From an uncultured Mollicutes bacterium (GTDB lineage: Bacteria; Bacillota_I; Bacilli_A; RFN20; CAG-826), in NCBI GenBank assembly GCA_900540395.1, contig UQFQ01000015.1, positions 1-38,281 of the forward strand: DNA of 38,281 nt. The letters are read 5' to 3'. The notes under the pieces are model-generated. The model saw only the letters and a list, made by a program, of their open reading frames with translations. It did not search any database and had not been told where the DNA came from. This document shows, piece by piece, positions 29,898-38,155 of the stretch. The translations under genes and the position numbers were made by a program. Numbering within the stretch: the stretch's first letter is position 1; each line of letters starts with the position of its first letter.

Positions 29898-31460
29898 CTC
29901 AACTTTCACTTTATATCCTGAGTTAAATATAAACTCGATACTCTTATCTCGGTTAACAATTGCCTTATCAACCATGATGTTGAACAGCTCTTCATCAAAT
30001 TCACTAATTACATCTACTTTATCTTTAAGCGTCGAAATGAAGGTATTTATTTTGTTTCTTTTATCCATCACTTCTTCTTTTTGATGTTCTAAATCTTTTA
30101 ACTTATGAATTAGCTTATCATATTTGAGTTCTAGTTCTTTTTGCTTAATCTCATCAGTATCTTTAGAAGAATGAATCAAGATTTCAACATCATTGACAAC
30201 ACTTTCTATGTCTTTATTCACTTCTTTTATTTTATCTTCGATACTTTCAACACTTACTATTTGATTAAGAACTAATTCTAAATTTTTGAGAATTTCATCT
30301 TTTCTTACAATCATTTTGTTATAGGCATCAACAAACATCGCTTTTATTTCTTCTTCGTTTAAAGTTGGAGTTTGGCATTGTTCTTTATTCTTTTTATCGA
30401 ATTTATAGTTGCACTGCCATATAGTTTTCTTATATTTATCAGTCGAATGCCAAACTTTAGATCCATACAAATGTCCACAATCTGCACAGATTAATTTTGA
30501 AGAAAAGCAATTTTTTGAAGAATAAGAATATCTAAGTTCTGCTCTTCTTTGAAGTTCTAATTGAACCATGTCCCATTCTTCTTTTGGAATGATATAAGGA
30601 TGTGAATCACGAACATAATATTTAGGAATTTCGCCATTATTGACCTTTGTAGTGTGTGTTAAAAAATCCTCAACAAAAGTCTTTTGAAGAATAGCTGAAC
30701 CGCAATACTTTTCATTTCTTAAAATGCTTCTTACAGTGGTTTCGCTCCACTTATATTTTCCGCCAGGAGTTTTTACTCCCTTCTCTTCTAAAATCTTACA
30801 TATTTGTCTAAATGTTCTGCCACTCATAAATTCTTTATAAATAAGCTTAACCACCCATTCAGTGTCTTTATCAATAATGATGTTTTTATTCTCATCATAT
30901 TTGTATCCAATGAAATTTTTATGAGGAAGATAAACCTTGCCATCAGCAAAACTTTTTCTTATGCCCCATTTAACATTTTCACTGATACTTCTACTTTCTT
31001 CTTGAGCTAAACTAGACATGATTGTTATTAATAGTTCGCCTTTTGAATCAAATGTATAAATATTTTCTTTTTGAAAGAAGCACTCAACTCCTCTTGCTTT
31101 TAACTCTCTAATGTATGTAAGAGTATCTAAAGTGTTTCTAGCAAAACGGGACATGGATTTAGCAATAATCAAATCAATCTTTCCATTTTTAGCATCATTA
31201 ATCATTCTTTGAAATTCTTTTCTACCTTTGGTTGATGTGCCACTTATTCCTTCATCAGCATAGATTCCTACAAATTCCCATAGTGGATTTTCTTTGATGT
31301 ATCTTTCATAAAATGATTTTTGAGCGTCAAATGAATTTTCTTGATCATCACTATCAGTTGAAACTCGAGCATAGGCTGCAACTCTTCTTTTAGCTCGTTC
31401 AACAGTAAGTCTATGGGTATGTAAGTTTCTTGTTGGTTCTATGACTTTTACATTTGGCAT
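29886..31460 (-). CDS. Large serine recombinase B (integrase with coiled-coil motif)
   Basis: A 524-residue site-specific recombinase that would integrate or excise the element. The N-terminal resolvase domain has YARVS (nucleophile Ser), DEGISGTSTKGRKEF and KSMSRFARN (catalytic Arg region). The Recombinase domain follows (FIGYKYDENKNI, LRNEKYCGSAILQKTF), then a zinc ribbon (CADCGHLYG ... WQCNYKF ... CQTPTL). Next is a long coiled coil (VESIEDKIKEVNKDIESVV ... LKDLEHQKEEVMDKRNKI), the motif that controls integration versus excision in large serine integrases. The start ATG 31460 (MPNVKVIEP) is set by GGAGGAAG and by TAATG coupling to recombinase A; the frame is open further upstream but inside that gene. 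Confidence 0.93.
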   Translation of the reverse strand: MPNVKVIEPTRNLHTHRLTVERAKRRVAAYARVSTDSDDQENSFDAQKSFYERYIKENPLWEFVGIYADEGISGTSTKGRKEFQRMINDAKNGKIDLIIAKSMSRFARNTLDTLTYIRELKARGVECFFQKENIYTFDSKGELLITIMSSLAQEESRSISENVKWGIRKSFADGKVYLPHKNFIGYKYDENKNIIIDKDTEWVVKLIYKEFMSGRTFRQICKILEEKGVKTPGGKYKWSETTVRSILRNEKYCGSAILQKTFVEDFLTHTTKVNNGEIPKYYVRDSHPYIIPKEEWDMVQLELQRRAELRYSYSSKNCFSSKLICADCGHLYGSKVWHSTDKYKKTIWQCNYKFDKKNKEQCQTPTLNEEEIKAMFVDAYNKMIVRKDEILKNLELVLNQIVSVESIEDKIKEVNKDIESVVNDVEILIHSSKDTDEIKQKELELKYDKLIHKLKDLEHQKEEVMDKRNKINTFISTLKDKVDVISEFDEELFNIMVDKAIVNRDKSIEFIFNSGYKVKVEARK

Positions 31461-32773
31461 TATTCTTCCTCCTTTCTTCCTGTATTCCTCTTTATAGCTC
31501 TTCTTCTTGCTTCTTCCCTTAATTCTGGAGTCCAAGAATACTTTCTTGATTTAAGTTCCCAAGCAATGGTTTTCTTTGTTCCATCATTAAACACAAACTC
31601 TAAAACTCTATTAGGATGAGCGAAGATTACTTTTATTTTGTCTTTTACTAATTTTGAAGTTAATTCATCCACTTCCAAAGCTTCCTTAGTCTTTTCAATC
31701 AAAATGGATTCTGGTAGACTTACAGTTTTACATCTTTCGCTTTTAGATGAATAAAGATAGTTCCAGCACTTCCAATCATATAAGTTATAGCCATATCTTT
31801 TCTTTCTTTGATAGGATGCTCCGCAAAGAGAACAACGAATCATACCTTTAAATAAATCGTTGCTATCATATTCACCTTTTGCTTTATTGCGTCTTAAGGC
31901 AATAATCTCTTGAACCTTGTTAAAAGTATCTCGATCTATAATTGCTTCGTGATTATCTTCAACTATATATTTTCTTAGTTCACCAAGATTCCTTTTCTTT
32001 GTATGATTTTCTGCTCGATATGTCTTTTGAAGCGTAAGTTTGCCTATGTATGTATCTTCTTTGACAATTCTTTCTAAAGAGCGGATTGTCCATTTACTTC
32101 CACTAGGGCTTTTAATGTTTTCTTTATTTAAAACTTCGATTATTTTTATATAACCAAGTCCATCTAAAACCATTTGGAATATTCTTCTTACAACGCTAGC
32201 TTGTTCTTCATTAATAACGAATTTCTTATCAATAATGTCATAGCCATAAAAACGTGTAGTGCTATAAATTTCCCCTTGTTCAAATGTTTTATTAATTCGC
32301 CATTTTACATTTTCGCCCATCGACTTAGCCTCAGCTTCAGCTATGCTAGCTAGAAGTGTAAGCATAAGTTCGCCTTGTTCACTCATTGAATTCATGTTTT
32401 GCTCTTCAAAGTAAACATTAATATGAAGTGCTTTGAGTTCTCTTATGGTTGCAAGTAAAAGTGCAGTATTTCTAGCAAATCTAGAGATGGACTTAGTAAT
32501 AATCATATCGATTTTGCCATTTCTACAATCTTCAATCATTCGACTAAATTCTGGTCTATTGACCTTTGTCCCGCTTATTCCATAATCAGCATAAATATCA
32601 ACAAACTCCCAATCTTTATGTTTTGAAATCAGTTCTTTATAGTAACTAGCCTGAGCAGTAAATGAATGAAGCATGGTCTCTTTATCCATTGAGACTCTAA
32701 CGTAAGCTGCTACTCTTTTTCTTTGCTTTAATTTAGGCATAACCGCTACCTTTTCTATACGTTTTTCCATCAT
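31460..32773 (-). CDS. Large serine recombinase A (no coiled-coil motif)
   Basis: A 437-residue recombinase of the same family as its downstream neighbour but clearly different in sequence. The catalytic domain is complete: VAAYVRVSMDKET (Ser), YADYGISGTKVNRPEF and KSISRFARNTALL. The Recombinase domain and a zinc ribbon (CSLCGASYQ ... WKCWNYL ... CKTVSLP) follow. It lacks the long coiled coil and ends in SWTPELREEARRRA, a short basic helix seen at the ends of other such recombinases. Start ATG 32773 (MMEKRIEKV) has AGGTGA upstream; the frame is open to 32827. Whether it works with recombinase B or alone on a different site is unknown. Confidence 0.92.
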   Translation of the reverse strand: MMEKRIEKVAVMPKLKQRKRVAAYVRVSMDKETMLHSFTAQASYYKELISKHKDWEFVDIYADYGISGTKVNRPEFSRMIEDCRNGKIDMIITKSISRFARNTALLLATIRELKALHINVYFEEQNMNSMSEQGELMLTLLASIAEAEAKSMGENVKWRINKTFEQGEIYSTTRFYGYDIIDKKFVINEEQASVVRRIFQMVLDGLGYIKIIEVLNKENIKSPSGSKWTIRSLERIVKEDTYIGKLTLQKTYRAENHTKKRNLGELRKYIVEDNHEAIIDRDTFNKVQEIIALRRNKAKGEYDSNDLFKGMIRCSLCGASYQRKKRYGYNLYDWKCWNYLYSSKSERCKTVSLPESILIEKTKEALEVDELTSKLVKDKIKVIFAHPNRVLEFVFNDGTKKTIAWELKSRKYSWTPELREEARRRAIKRNTGRKEEE

Positions 32774-32823
32774 AAAATCACCTACTTTTCGTGTTATATA
32801 CATCGCTCTAGTTGGGAAGAATA

Positions 32824-33000
32824 TCAAGTCAACTCTCGGAATATAGATGACTTATTGATACAATAAATTTCACATAGATCCTCTTCAGCTAATTCATAGT
32901 CGTTATTAGATAAAATCCCTTTGTTTTGCATGGTTTTTAATATAGAAACACTTATTAAATAGTTCTCTAAATTGGCTTTATATGAAGATAAATCAGTCAT
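32824..33000 (-). CDS. Small SHOCT-like protein
   Basis: A 58-residue protein, MTDLSSYKANLENYLISVSI followed by LKTMQNKGILSNNDYELAEEDL. The pattern of a hydrophobic helix, KGIL(S/T)xxxY and a second amphipathic helix matches the SHOCT-type mini-domain often encoded just upstream of serine recombinases in Firmicutes elements. GGAGGT precedes ATG 33000 by about eight bases. It overlaps the zinc-finger gene by eight bases. It may be a recombination directionality or accessory factor, which is an inference from position. Confidence 0.65.
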   Translation of the reverse strand: MTDLSSYKANLENYLISVSILKTMQNKGILSNNDYELAEEDLCEIYCINKSSIFRELT

Positions 33001-33388
33001 TTTCTTTACCTCCATAACGAGCTTTTAAGTAGCATGAAAAAGAACAGTATTTTTGATTAGGTTTTCCATAAATTGAGAAGTTCTTATGGCAATATAAACA
33101 GTTCTTCTCGTGGTATGTTTTTTTATTCACTTTATCCTTATGCTCGTTCCAATATCTGCTTTTACATTCAGATGAACAAAAGACTTTATTTTGTGTTTTT
33201 GAAGCTCTAATAATTATCTTTCCACAATACTTACAGCGATTAGGTTTATTGCCTTCTTTATCTAGTCCATTTCTTTGACAAAATGCTGATACACTTGATT
33301 TAGATATATTTAATGCTTCTGCAATCTTTCCATAGCCTAGTCCATCTTCTCTAAGTCTTTTTATCTTGGTTTTAATTTCTTGATTCAT
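32993..33388 (-). CDS. Helix-turn-helix plus zinc-finger protein of the recombinase operon
   Basis: A 131-residue protein. The N-terminal helix-turn-helix (about 5-42) contains LREDGLGYGKIAEALNISKS followed by SVSAFCQRNGL, like the resolvase/Hin-type HTH. Two zinc-finger-like modules follow: CKYCGKII ... FCSSECKSRYW and CLYCHKNF ... YCSFSCYLKARYG, each with four Cys. ATG 33388 is chosen because AAGGAGGATG lies just before it; the frame is open to 33439. It is first in a four-gene operon with the SHOCT-like protein and the two recombinases, so it probably regulates or assists recombination. Confidence 0.78.
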   Translation of the reverse strand: MNQEIKTKIKRLREDGLGYGKIAEALNISKSSVSAFCQRNGLDKEGNKPNRCKYCGKIIIRASKTQNKVFCSSECKSRYWNEHKDKVNKKTYHEKNCLYCHKNFSIYGKPNQKYCSFSCYLKARYGGKEND

Positions 33389-33501
33389 TAAAACATCCTC
33401 CTTCAATAGCAATGGAGCAAACTGAATAAGCTCGTTCACTCCTTCTACCTAACAGAGCGAGTTAGAATAAAAAACTTAACCTTCAAAATAAAAATGAGCA
33501 T

Positions 33502-33535
33502 AAAAAATAGCCCCACCAGATTTCTCTAGCAGGGC
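33502..33535 (-). terminator. Strong terminator between the Sel1-like genes and the recombinase operon
   Basis: Eleven-pair stem GCCCTGCTAGA / TCTGGTGGGGC (with G-T pairs) closed by a GAAA tetraloop on the minus strand, followed by TATTTTTT. Confidence 0.88.
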
Positions 33536-33548
33536 GTGATTAGAATAA

Positions 33549-33911
33549 TTAGTTTAAGTGAAGATTGTTGATATCAATTCCTAGTTTTTTGGCTTTATCT
33601 CCCATTTTCTTACGTATCTTTTTCATGCCTTTATCGATTAACTCTTTAAACCGAGAATCTTCAACATAGTTCATAAAAGATACAAGTTCAAAAAGAATAT
33701 TGAAATCATCGCTAGCACTAGCTTTTTCAAAATAGATGTAGGATTTTTCTTTATCTTCTAAAACTTGCTCACATAAATAAAGGCAAATCCCATATTCAAC
33801 TGAAGCATAAAGATCGCCTTCATTAGCTAGTACTCCTAGTCTTTCAACATCAAAATAATCTGCGTAACCATCCTCTAATCTTCTAACAATTTTAAATACT
33901 TCTTGGCTCAT
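33549..33911 (-). CDS. Sel1-like repeat protein 2 (uncharacterised)
   Basis: A 120-residue helical protein. ANEGDLYASVEYGICLYL then KSYIYFEKASASDDFNIL has the spacing of a Sel1-like (TPR-type) helix-turn-helix repeat, a protein-binding scaffold. AAGGAGG precedes ATG 33911; the frame is open to 33959. It resembles in style the next gene upstream (34037-34459) and may be a diverged duplicate. A strong terminator follows its stop. The position after the holin suggests an accessory prophage gene; function unknown. Confidence 0.6.
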   Translation of the reverse strand: MSQEVFKIVRRLEDGYADYFDVERLGVLANEGDLYASVEYGICLYLCEQVLEDKEKSYIYFEKASASDDFNILFELVSFMNYVEDSRFKELIDKGMKKIRKKMGDKAKKLGIDINNLHLN

Positions 33912-34036
33912 TTGTTTTGCCTCCTTACTACTTTTATATACGCAAAATAAGGGCAACATGAACCAAAAATATACATTTAGAAAATATAGAGGCTTTAATG
34001 AGATTTAAGCGTGACAAAAGCGATAATTTGATGAGA

Positions 34037-34459
34037 TTAGGCTCTAGGTAATTCGTCTATCACTTCAAAATCATCAATAAGATCATCTTCATCTTCAGAC
34101 TCATAACGCATCATATCTTCAAATTCGTTTTTAGCTTTTTTAAGAGCATCCACTATCATTATTTTTACTTGGTCACTCTCGTCATCCATTAAAAGCATGA
34201 ACATCTGAGTTAAGACTTCAAAGTTTCCATGCTCTTTTACAAACTCAAAGTGATTCATAGCTTCTTCTTTATCTAGTTTTGTTCCTAGACCTAGATAATA
34301 AGCCTTACCTACTAAAAACATTGATAAAGGCGTTTGCTCTTCATCATTAAGTCTAACTAACTTATTAAAATTTTCTTTACTAAAATAACCATCATTCATT
34401 TGATGCTTAAGATGCAAAAGTTCAATAAGTCTTAAACTACTTCTTTCTTCATTAATCAT
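34037..34459 (-). CDS. Sel1-like repeat protein 1 (uncharacterised)
   Basis: A 140-residue helical protein with one good Sel1-like repeat, MFLVGKAYYLGLGTKLDKEE followed by AMNHFEFVKEHGN, and a second, weaker one, then an acidic tail (YESEDEDDLIDDFEVIDE). Sel1 repeats mediate protein-protein contacts. AAGGAGG lies before ATG 34459. It forms a pair with the following gene. It lies between the holin and recombinase modules; no function can be assigned. Confidence 0.62.
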   Translation of the reverse strand: MINEERSSLRLIELLHLKHQMNDGYFSKENFNKLVRLNDEEQTPLSMFLVGKAYYLGLGTKLDKEEAMNHFEFVKEHGNFEVLTQMFMLLMDDESDQVKIMIVDALKKAKNEFEDMMRYESEDEDDLIDDFEVIDELPRA

Positions 34460-34624
34460 TTAAAAAACCTCCTTCAATATATAAGTAGTCAAGAAAAGAC
34501 AAAATTTTCTAAAAAATCTTCAAAAAGTTTTATGTCCCTTCACTATACAAGAAGGAGTTTATTTTGAAAAAATTACCAAAAAATTTGAAATCTTAATGAA
34601 AAATTAATGTTGTCATTTACTAGT

Positions 34625-35005
34625 TTAAGTGGTTTTAAGTGTATTTATACTTGCTTCAATCTGAGTGGTAACCCAGGTATCAACATCACCAAAGTTGGTC
34701 TTGATATAGTTTTTGATATCTTCGCTTAACTGAGAAAGAACGATATCTTTAGCCTTATTAAGAGCGATTAATTGAGCATCTTTTCCAAAGTTTCCCTCTT
34801 TCTTTAAAGCTTCAACATAGGTTTGAAAGACGCATTTAACTGCATCTAAAACAATAGTTGTGGCTTCTGTTATATATTTTTCTGTTTTCTCATTATCAAT
34901 CTTACTAGAAATCCATTTGATAAGCTTAGAACCTAGTAAGGTGATAAGAGGAATTACTACTGCTGTTACAACACAGCTTAAAACATTTGAAAGTATCTCA
35001 TTCAT
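34625..35005 (-). CDS. Phage holin, LLH-type
   Basis: A 126-residue protein with one N-terminal membrane segment (about 9-30, LSCVVTAVVIPLITLLGSKL) and a long amphipathic helical tail. The domain layout, with phrases like YITEATTIVLDAVKCVFQTY followed by VEALKKEGNF and LNKAKDIVLSQLSEDIKNYI, matches the LLH family of phage holins. These form membrane lesions that release endolysin at the end of infection. It overlaps the coiled-coil gene upstream by eight bases. No endolysin gene follows or precedes it in the window. Confidence 0.8.
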   Translation of the reverse strand: MNEILSNVLSCVVTAVVIPLITLLGSKLIKWISSKIDNEKTEKYITEATTIVLDAVKCVFQTYVEALKKEGNFGKDAQLIALNKAKDIVLSQLSEDIKNYIKTNFGDVDTWVTTQIEASINTLKTT

Positions 35006-35315
35006 GATTTGTTCCTCCTTTTATTTCATCATGTAATTCAGTGATTCTTTTATGAGCATTCTTAGTTGATTCTTCGACTTTAACTAGCCTATTTGAAAGG
35101 TCGGTATATCTTTCTTCTAAGTGATTAAGTGACTTTTCAATTCTATCAATAGAAGATTTGATATAACCTATCTCACTAAGCATTACTCCTTCATTTTTAC
35201 CTTCATCTTTATGTTCCAGCTTATTGCTTCTTTTAAAAGCTAGATAAGCAAATAAAATGCTAGAGATAGTCCCTAGCACTGAGATGATGGTTAAAACAAT
35301 TTCTGTACTATCCAT
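34998..35315 (-). CDS. Phage small membrane protein with coiled coil
   Basis: A 105-residue protein with an N-terminal membrane segment (about 5-26, EIVLTIISVLGTISSILFAY) followed by a predicted coiled coil (SSIDRIEKSLNHLEERYTDL, then SNRLVKVEESTKNAHKRITE). Proteins of this shape (XhlA-like) are common next to holins and may help place the lysis machinery. It overlaps genes on both sides by eight bases, so it is part of a compact late operon. Confidence 0.65.
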   Translation of the reverse strand: MDSTEIVLTIISVLGTISSILFAYLAFKRSNKLEHKDEGKNEGVMLSEIGYIKSSIDRIEKSLNHLEERYTDLSNRLVKVEESTKNAHKRITELHDEIKGGTNHE

Positions 35316-35997
35316 CCTTTAATCCCTCCTTAAATTCGTATATTTCATCAAGGTATTTTTCTAGTTTTGCATTTAGTTCTTTCCTTCTAGTTTCATTATT
35401 CCAATTGAGCTTATAATCAATTTCCTCATCAAAATAAGACTTAGGAAGATCTAAAGAAAAGACACCAGTTTTCTTATAATTTTCTATTTGCCCTCTCATT
35501 CTGATAACGTGATAAAACTTCTTCCCAACTTGAAAGTCACCATTAAAACAAAAAGCAAAATAATCATAGAAATTTGTTAAAAAACCCTTCAGATTCTTAT
35601 TAAAATCAAAGTTTTTGTACTCTTCATAAAGGTCTTTATACTCTTCATTAAGTCCTATCAAAGTATCGGGAAGTCCTAAAACATCATCGATAAAGCTCCT
35701 CTTATATTGTGATATAGGACTATTTGGATTTAGCCTATCTAATATCGAGCTCACGCCATAAATAAAAACATCCGTTCCACTTATATTAGTTTTAAAAGCC
35801 CCATTTAAGTCATCAACCACTAAATTGATGTCATAGTCACTCTTACCACTTATAAAAGTGCCATAACACACGCTCCCTCCAAAATACATGAACGCCATCT
35901 TAAGTCCAGGAAGAGATGCCATTATGGAATTTATAATTTTCTTTTTATCTAAGGTAGCAATTAACTTATTTCGTTTTAAAACTATCTCTTTAATCAT
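35308..35997 (-). CDS. Nucleotidyltransferase-fold protein in the phage late operon
   Basis: A 229-residue protein with FGGSVCYGTFISGKSDYDIN then LVV (GGS ... SDYD, the polymerase-beta-type metal-binding motif) and TDVFIYGVSSIL. The C-terminal helical part includes KKFYHVIRMRGQIENYKKTG, like that of predicted nucleotidyltransferases of COG3541/PF10127. The substrate is unknown. It sits between tail-fibre genes and the holin with eight-base overlaps to both neighbours and a GGAGG site. It is therefore expressed with structural genes, which is an unusual place for such an enzyme. Confidence 0.7.
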   Translation of the reverse strand: MIKEIVLKRNKLIATLDKKKIINSIMASLPGLKMAFMYFGGSVCYGTFISGKSDYDINLVVDDLNGAFKTNISGTDVFIYGVSSILDRLNPNSPISQYKRSFIDDVLGLPDTLIGLNEEYKDLYEEYKNFDFNKNLKGFLTNFYDYFAFCFNGDFQVGKKFYHVIRMRGQIENYKKTGVFSLDLPKSYFDEEIDYKLNWNNETRRKELNAKLEKYLDEIYEFKEGLKDG

Positions 35998-36271
35998 CTA
36001 TTCCATCCTCCAAACCGATAACATTTTCTTTAAGCCACTTATATCCAGCCTTAAAAACATCACCAACTAAAAAGGATTCATAATCTTCTTTAGGAATTAA
36101 GATATCGATTGTGTCGATTGGATCGCATCCTTTATCTCTTGTTTCCTTAGAAATATATGAACCCACACAGATAACCACTTCTTTATCTATAGCATTAAGC
36201 GATATGTTTGTTATTCGGTGATAACTTGGCTTAATACCATAGCTTGAATTAAGTTCTTTTATAATCGCCAT
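35990..36271 (-). CDS. Small phage tail-region protein
   Basis: A 93-residue protein beginning MAIIKELNSSYGIKPSYHRI and containing KEVVICVGSYISKETRDKG. Proteins that start MAIIKEL...YG and have a beta-rich core are common near tail-fibre genes of Firmicutes prophages, but no function is known to me. GGAG lies about nine bases before ATG 36271. It overlaps the next gene by eight bases. Confidence 0.6.
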   Translation of the reverse strand: MAIIKELNSSYGIKPSYHRITNISLNAIDKEVVICVGSYISKETRDKGCDPIDTIDILIPKEDYESFLVGDVFKAGYKWLKENVIGLEDGIDD

Positions 36272-36280
36272 AGTAAACTC

Positions 36281-36469
36281 CTAACTAGATGTTGTTTCAC
36301 CGCTACTAGAAGAGCTACTTGTGATGCTATTAGTATTAACGCACATTATTCCTTTTGAGCATCTTACATAAAGTTTACCTGTAGAATAATCAACAGCTAG
36401 TTCACCATTTCTTGTCAGATTAGATGTTGTTGGAACTTTAGTGCCTCTTTTAACGATAATGGTCGCCAT
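36281..36469 (-). CDS. Short tail-fibre N-terminal-like protein
   Basis: A 62-residue protein consisting of one module: MATIIVKRGTKVPTTSNL, then NGELAVDYSTGKLYVRCSKG and a Ser-rich tail. This is the same module as the N-terminus of the preceding gene (MATIQLRRKT ... GEPLIDLNGGNLYIAKA) and is typical of phage fibre/hyaluronidase-like N-terminal domains that attach to the tail. It starts inside the stop codon of that gene (TAATG). Either a mini-fibre or the leftover of a longer one. Confidence 0.68.
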   Translation of the reverse strand: MATIIVKRGTKVPTTSNLTRNGELAVDYSTGKLYVRCSKGIMCVNTNSITSSSSSSGETTSS

Positions 36470-37320
36470 TAGTAAGTACCTCCATCTATTGTTGAACTTG
36501 GAGTAAGAACAGCTGATTTATTGAGACCTATCTCAAACTTTCTATTCTTCATGTTGTAGCATTCGGCATATACCGACCTAATATAAAGACCATTATTAAT
36601 AGTGTTGTTATCAAAATTAGAAGCATTTTCATCGTAAATTGCTGCTCTACTTCCGATAATTTCAGAGATATACATATTCTCAAGTTGCTCTCTTTGAACA
36701 GCGTTAAGATGGGTGTTATCACTCTTATGTGAATTAAATGTGCTTGTTGAAACACCACCTAGCTCACTTAAAGAAATATTAACTGCCCCGGTCTTACCAT
36801 TAACAGAGGTTACTTTATCAGTTGGACTTTTTAGTTCTTGCCAATTCGCTAAAGTTGAATATGGTTCGCCTTTTAAAATAAATGTTTTAGATAAGTCATT
36901 TCTAATACAAATATCACCTGTTTCAGCTTGGCTAAGTTTAAGCATCTCAGCTTGACTACTTACTACAAATGTATTTGTAATAGCAATTCTAGGAATGATG
37001 CTGCTAGAAAGGAAACCATCACTATCAACAACTGGTATCTGACCTTCACCATTTCCAACATCATATTTACTAGCTGTTCCTAAATCAAGCTCATTAATCT
37101 TTGAATTTAAAACTGATGTTAGGTTATTAGAGTTTACAAATTCAAAGTAATCACTAGCACTAAGTGGATTTGAACTTGATCCTGTCTTATTGGCTTTAGC
37201 AATATATAAATTACCACCATTTAAGTCAATTAAAGGCTCGCCTTGTTTGATGGTTCCACTTGTACCAGTAAGAGGCCCGCTTCCACTAGTAGTTTTTCTT
37301 CTAAGTTGTATTGTTGCCAT
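36469..37320 (-). CDS. Phage tail fibre protein
   Basis: A 283-residue protein. The N-terminal attachment module (MATIQLRRKT ... GEPLIDLNGGNLYIAKANKTG) is followed by a fibre-like middle part with the phrase VTSVNGKTGAVNISLSELGG, a linker very common in phage tail fibres. The C-terminal part is beta-rich and ends in SSTIDGGTY. The last codons (GGAGGTACTTAC-TAATG) double as the ribosome site and start of the next gene. Probably part of the receptor-binding apparatus. Confidence 0.82.
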   Translation of the reverse strand: MATIQLRRKTTSGSGPLTGTSGTIKQGEPLIDLNGGNLYIAKANKTGSSSNPLSASDYFEFVNSNNLTSVLNSKINELDLGTASKYDVGNGEGQIPVVDSDGFLSSSIIPRIAITNTFVVSSQAEMLKLSQAETGDICIRNDLSKTFILKGEPYSTLANWQELKSPTDKVTSVNGKTGAVNISLSELGGVSTSTFNSHKSDNTHLNAVQREQLENMYISEIIGSRAAIYDENASNFDNNTINNGLYIRSVYAECYNMKNRKFEIGLNKSAVLTPSSTIDGGTY

Positions 37321-37333
37321 TTAAATTTCCTCC

Positions 37334-38155
37334 TTAATAAAAACAATCAATTCTTTTTAAAGTGTGAGTTGAACTACCAAGTTCGATATAAAGATAGTCA
37401 CCACTTCGTTCTACATATCCGTTATAGTTAGTTCCTAAATAGTTATAAGTAAAAGTAAGGTTAGTCGTTCCTTTAAGAGTATTCAGTGAAACAGCAACAA
37501 TGTTATTACAACAAGCAAAAGTGATAAGAACTGCTTGCTTAGACATCATCGATGAGATATTGAATTTATAAGTAGAGTCGCTCTTAGTTGGAAATGTAAA
37601 ACTTTGACATCTTAAACCATGTTGAAGACCACTAATTCTATTATTAAGCTCTGTTTTAGCTTCGCTTACTGAAGATAAGCAAACATTCCTTGTAGTATCT
37701 ATTTTTGTTTGATTGGTCTCAATATATTTAATTACTGATTTATCTAAAGTTAGTGAAGTTGTCGTTTTAGAATAGCCAATCATAGGAAACTCAAATACGC
37801 CATCACTCTCTAATAAATTAGTTTGAGTAAGACCTGGATAATTACTTGATGTTCCTTCTTTTAATGTAATGCTAGCTTCGTTATTTATCGTATCTACTTT
37901 AAGAATTACATAACCTTTCTTTGTACTATCTAAACTGACTGAAATATTAGTTCCGTTTTCGATAAAGATCCTTCTTCCATAAATTGAAACGAAACCATCT
38001 TTAAAAGTGATCTTTCCATTAGATGATGTAGCCTCACACTTATCGCCTAAATCAGTAAATATGCCGTTTGTTTTATTTGTTAAATACCAGTTAAAGAAAG
38101 CATCGTCTTTTGCAGTATTTAAAGCTTCATCAAAAGTTAATTTTTTAAGTCCCAT
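37334..38155 (-). CDS. Phage baseplate/receptor-binding-type protein
   Basis: A 273-residue, Ser/Thr-rich, beta-rich protein starting MGLKKLTFDEALNTAKDDAF. Segments such as GFVSIYGRRIFIENGTNISV and GYVILKVDTINNEASITLKE resemble the N-terminal shoulder of baseplate upper (BppU-type) or fibre proteins of Firmicutes phages. A short helical linker (SVSEAKTELNNRISGLQHGL) connects to a C-terminal beta domain that may bind the receptor. The start is coupled to the upstream gene by TAATG, with GGAGG in that gene's last codons. Confidence 0.68.
   Translation of the reverse strand: MGLKKLTFDEALNTAKDDAFFNWYLTNKTNGIFTDLGDKCEATSSNGKITFKDGFVSIYGRRIFIENGTNISVSLDSTKKGYVILKVDTINNEASITLKEGTSSNYPGLTQTNLLESDGVFEFPMIGYSKTTTSLTLDKSVIKYIETNQTKIDTTRNVCLSSVSEAKTELNNRISGLQHGLRCQSFTFPTKSDSTYKFNISSMMSKQAVLITFACCNNIVAVSLNTLKGTTNLTFTYNYLGTNYNGYVERSGDYLYIELGSSTHTLKRIDCFY

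Noticed and set aside
34554..34597. Tiny plus-strand ORF (TTG AAA AAA TTA ...) behind an AAGGAG site in the gap before the Sel1-like gene
   Set aside because: It encodes only about ten residues on the strand opposite to all neighbours and has no clear promoter.
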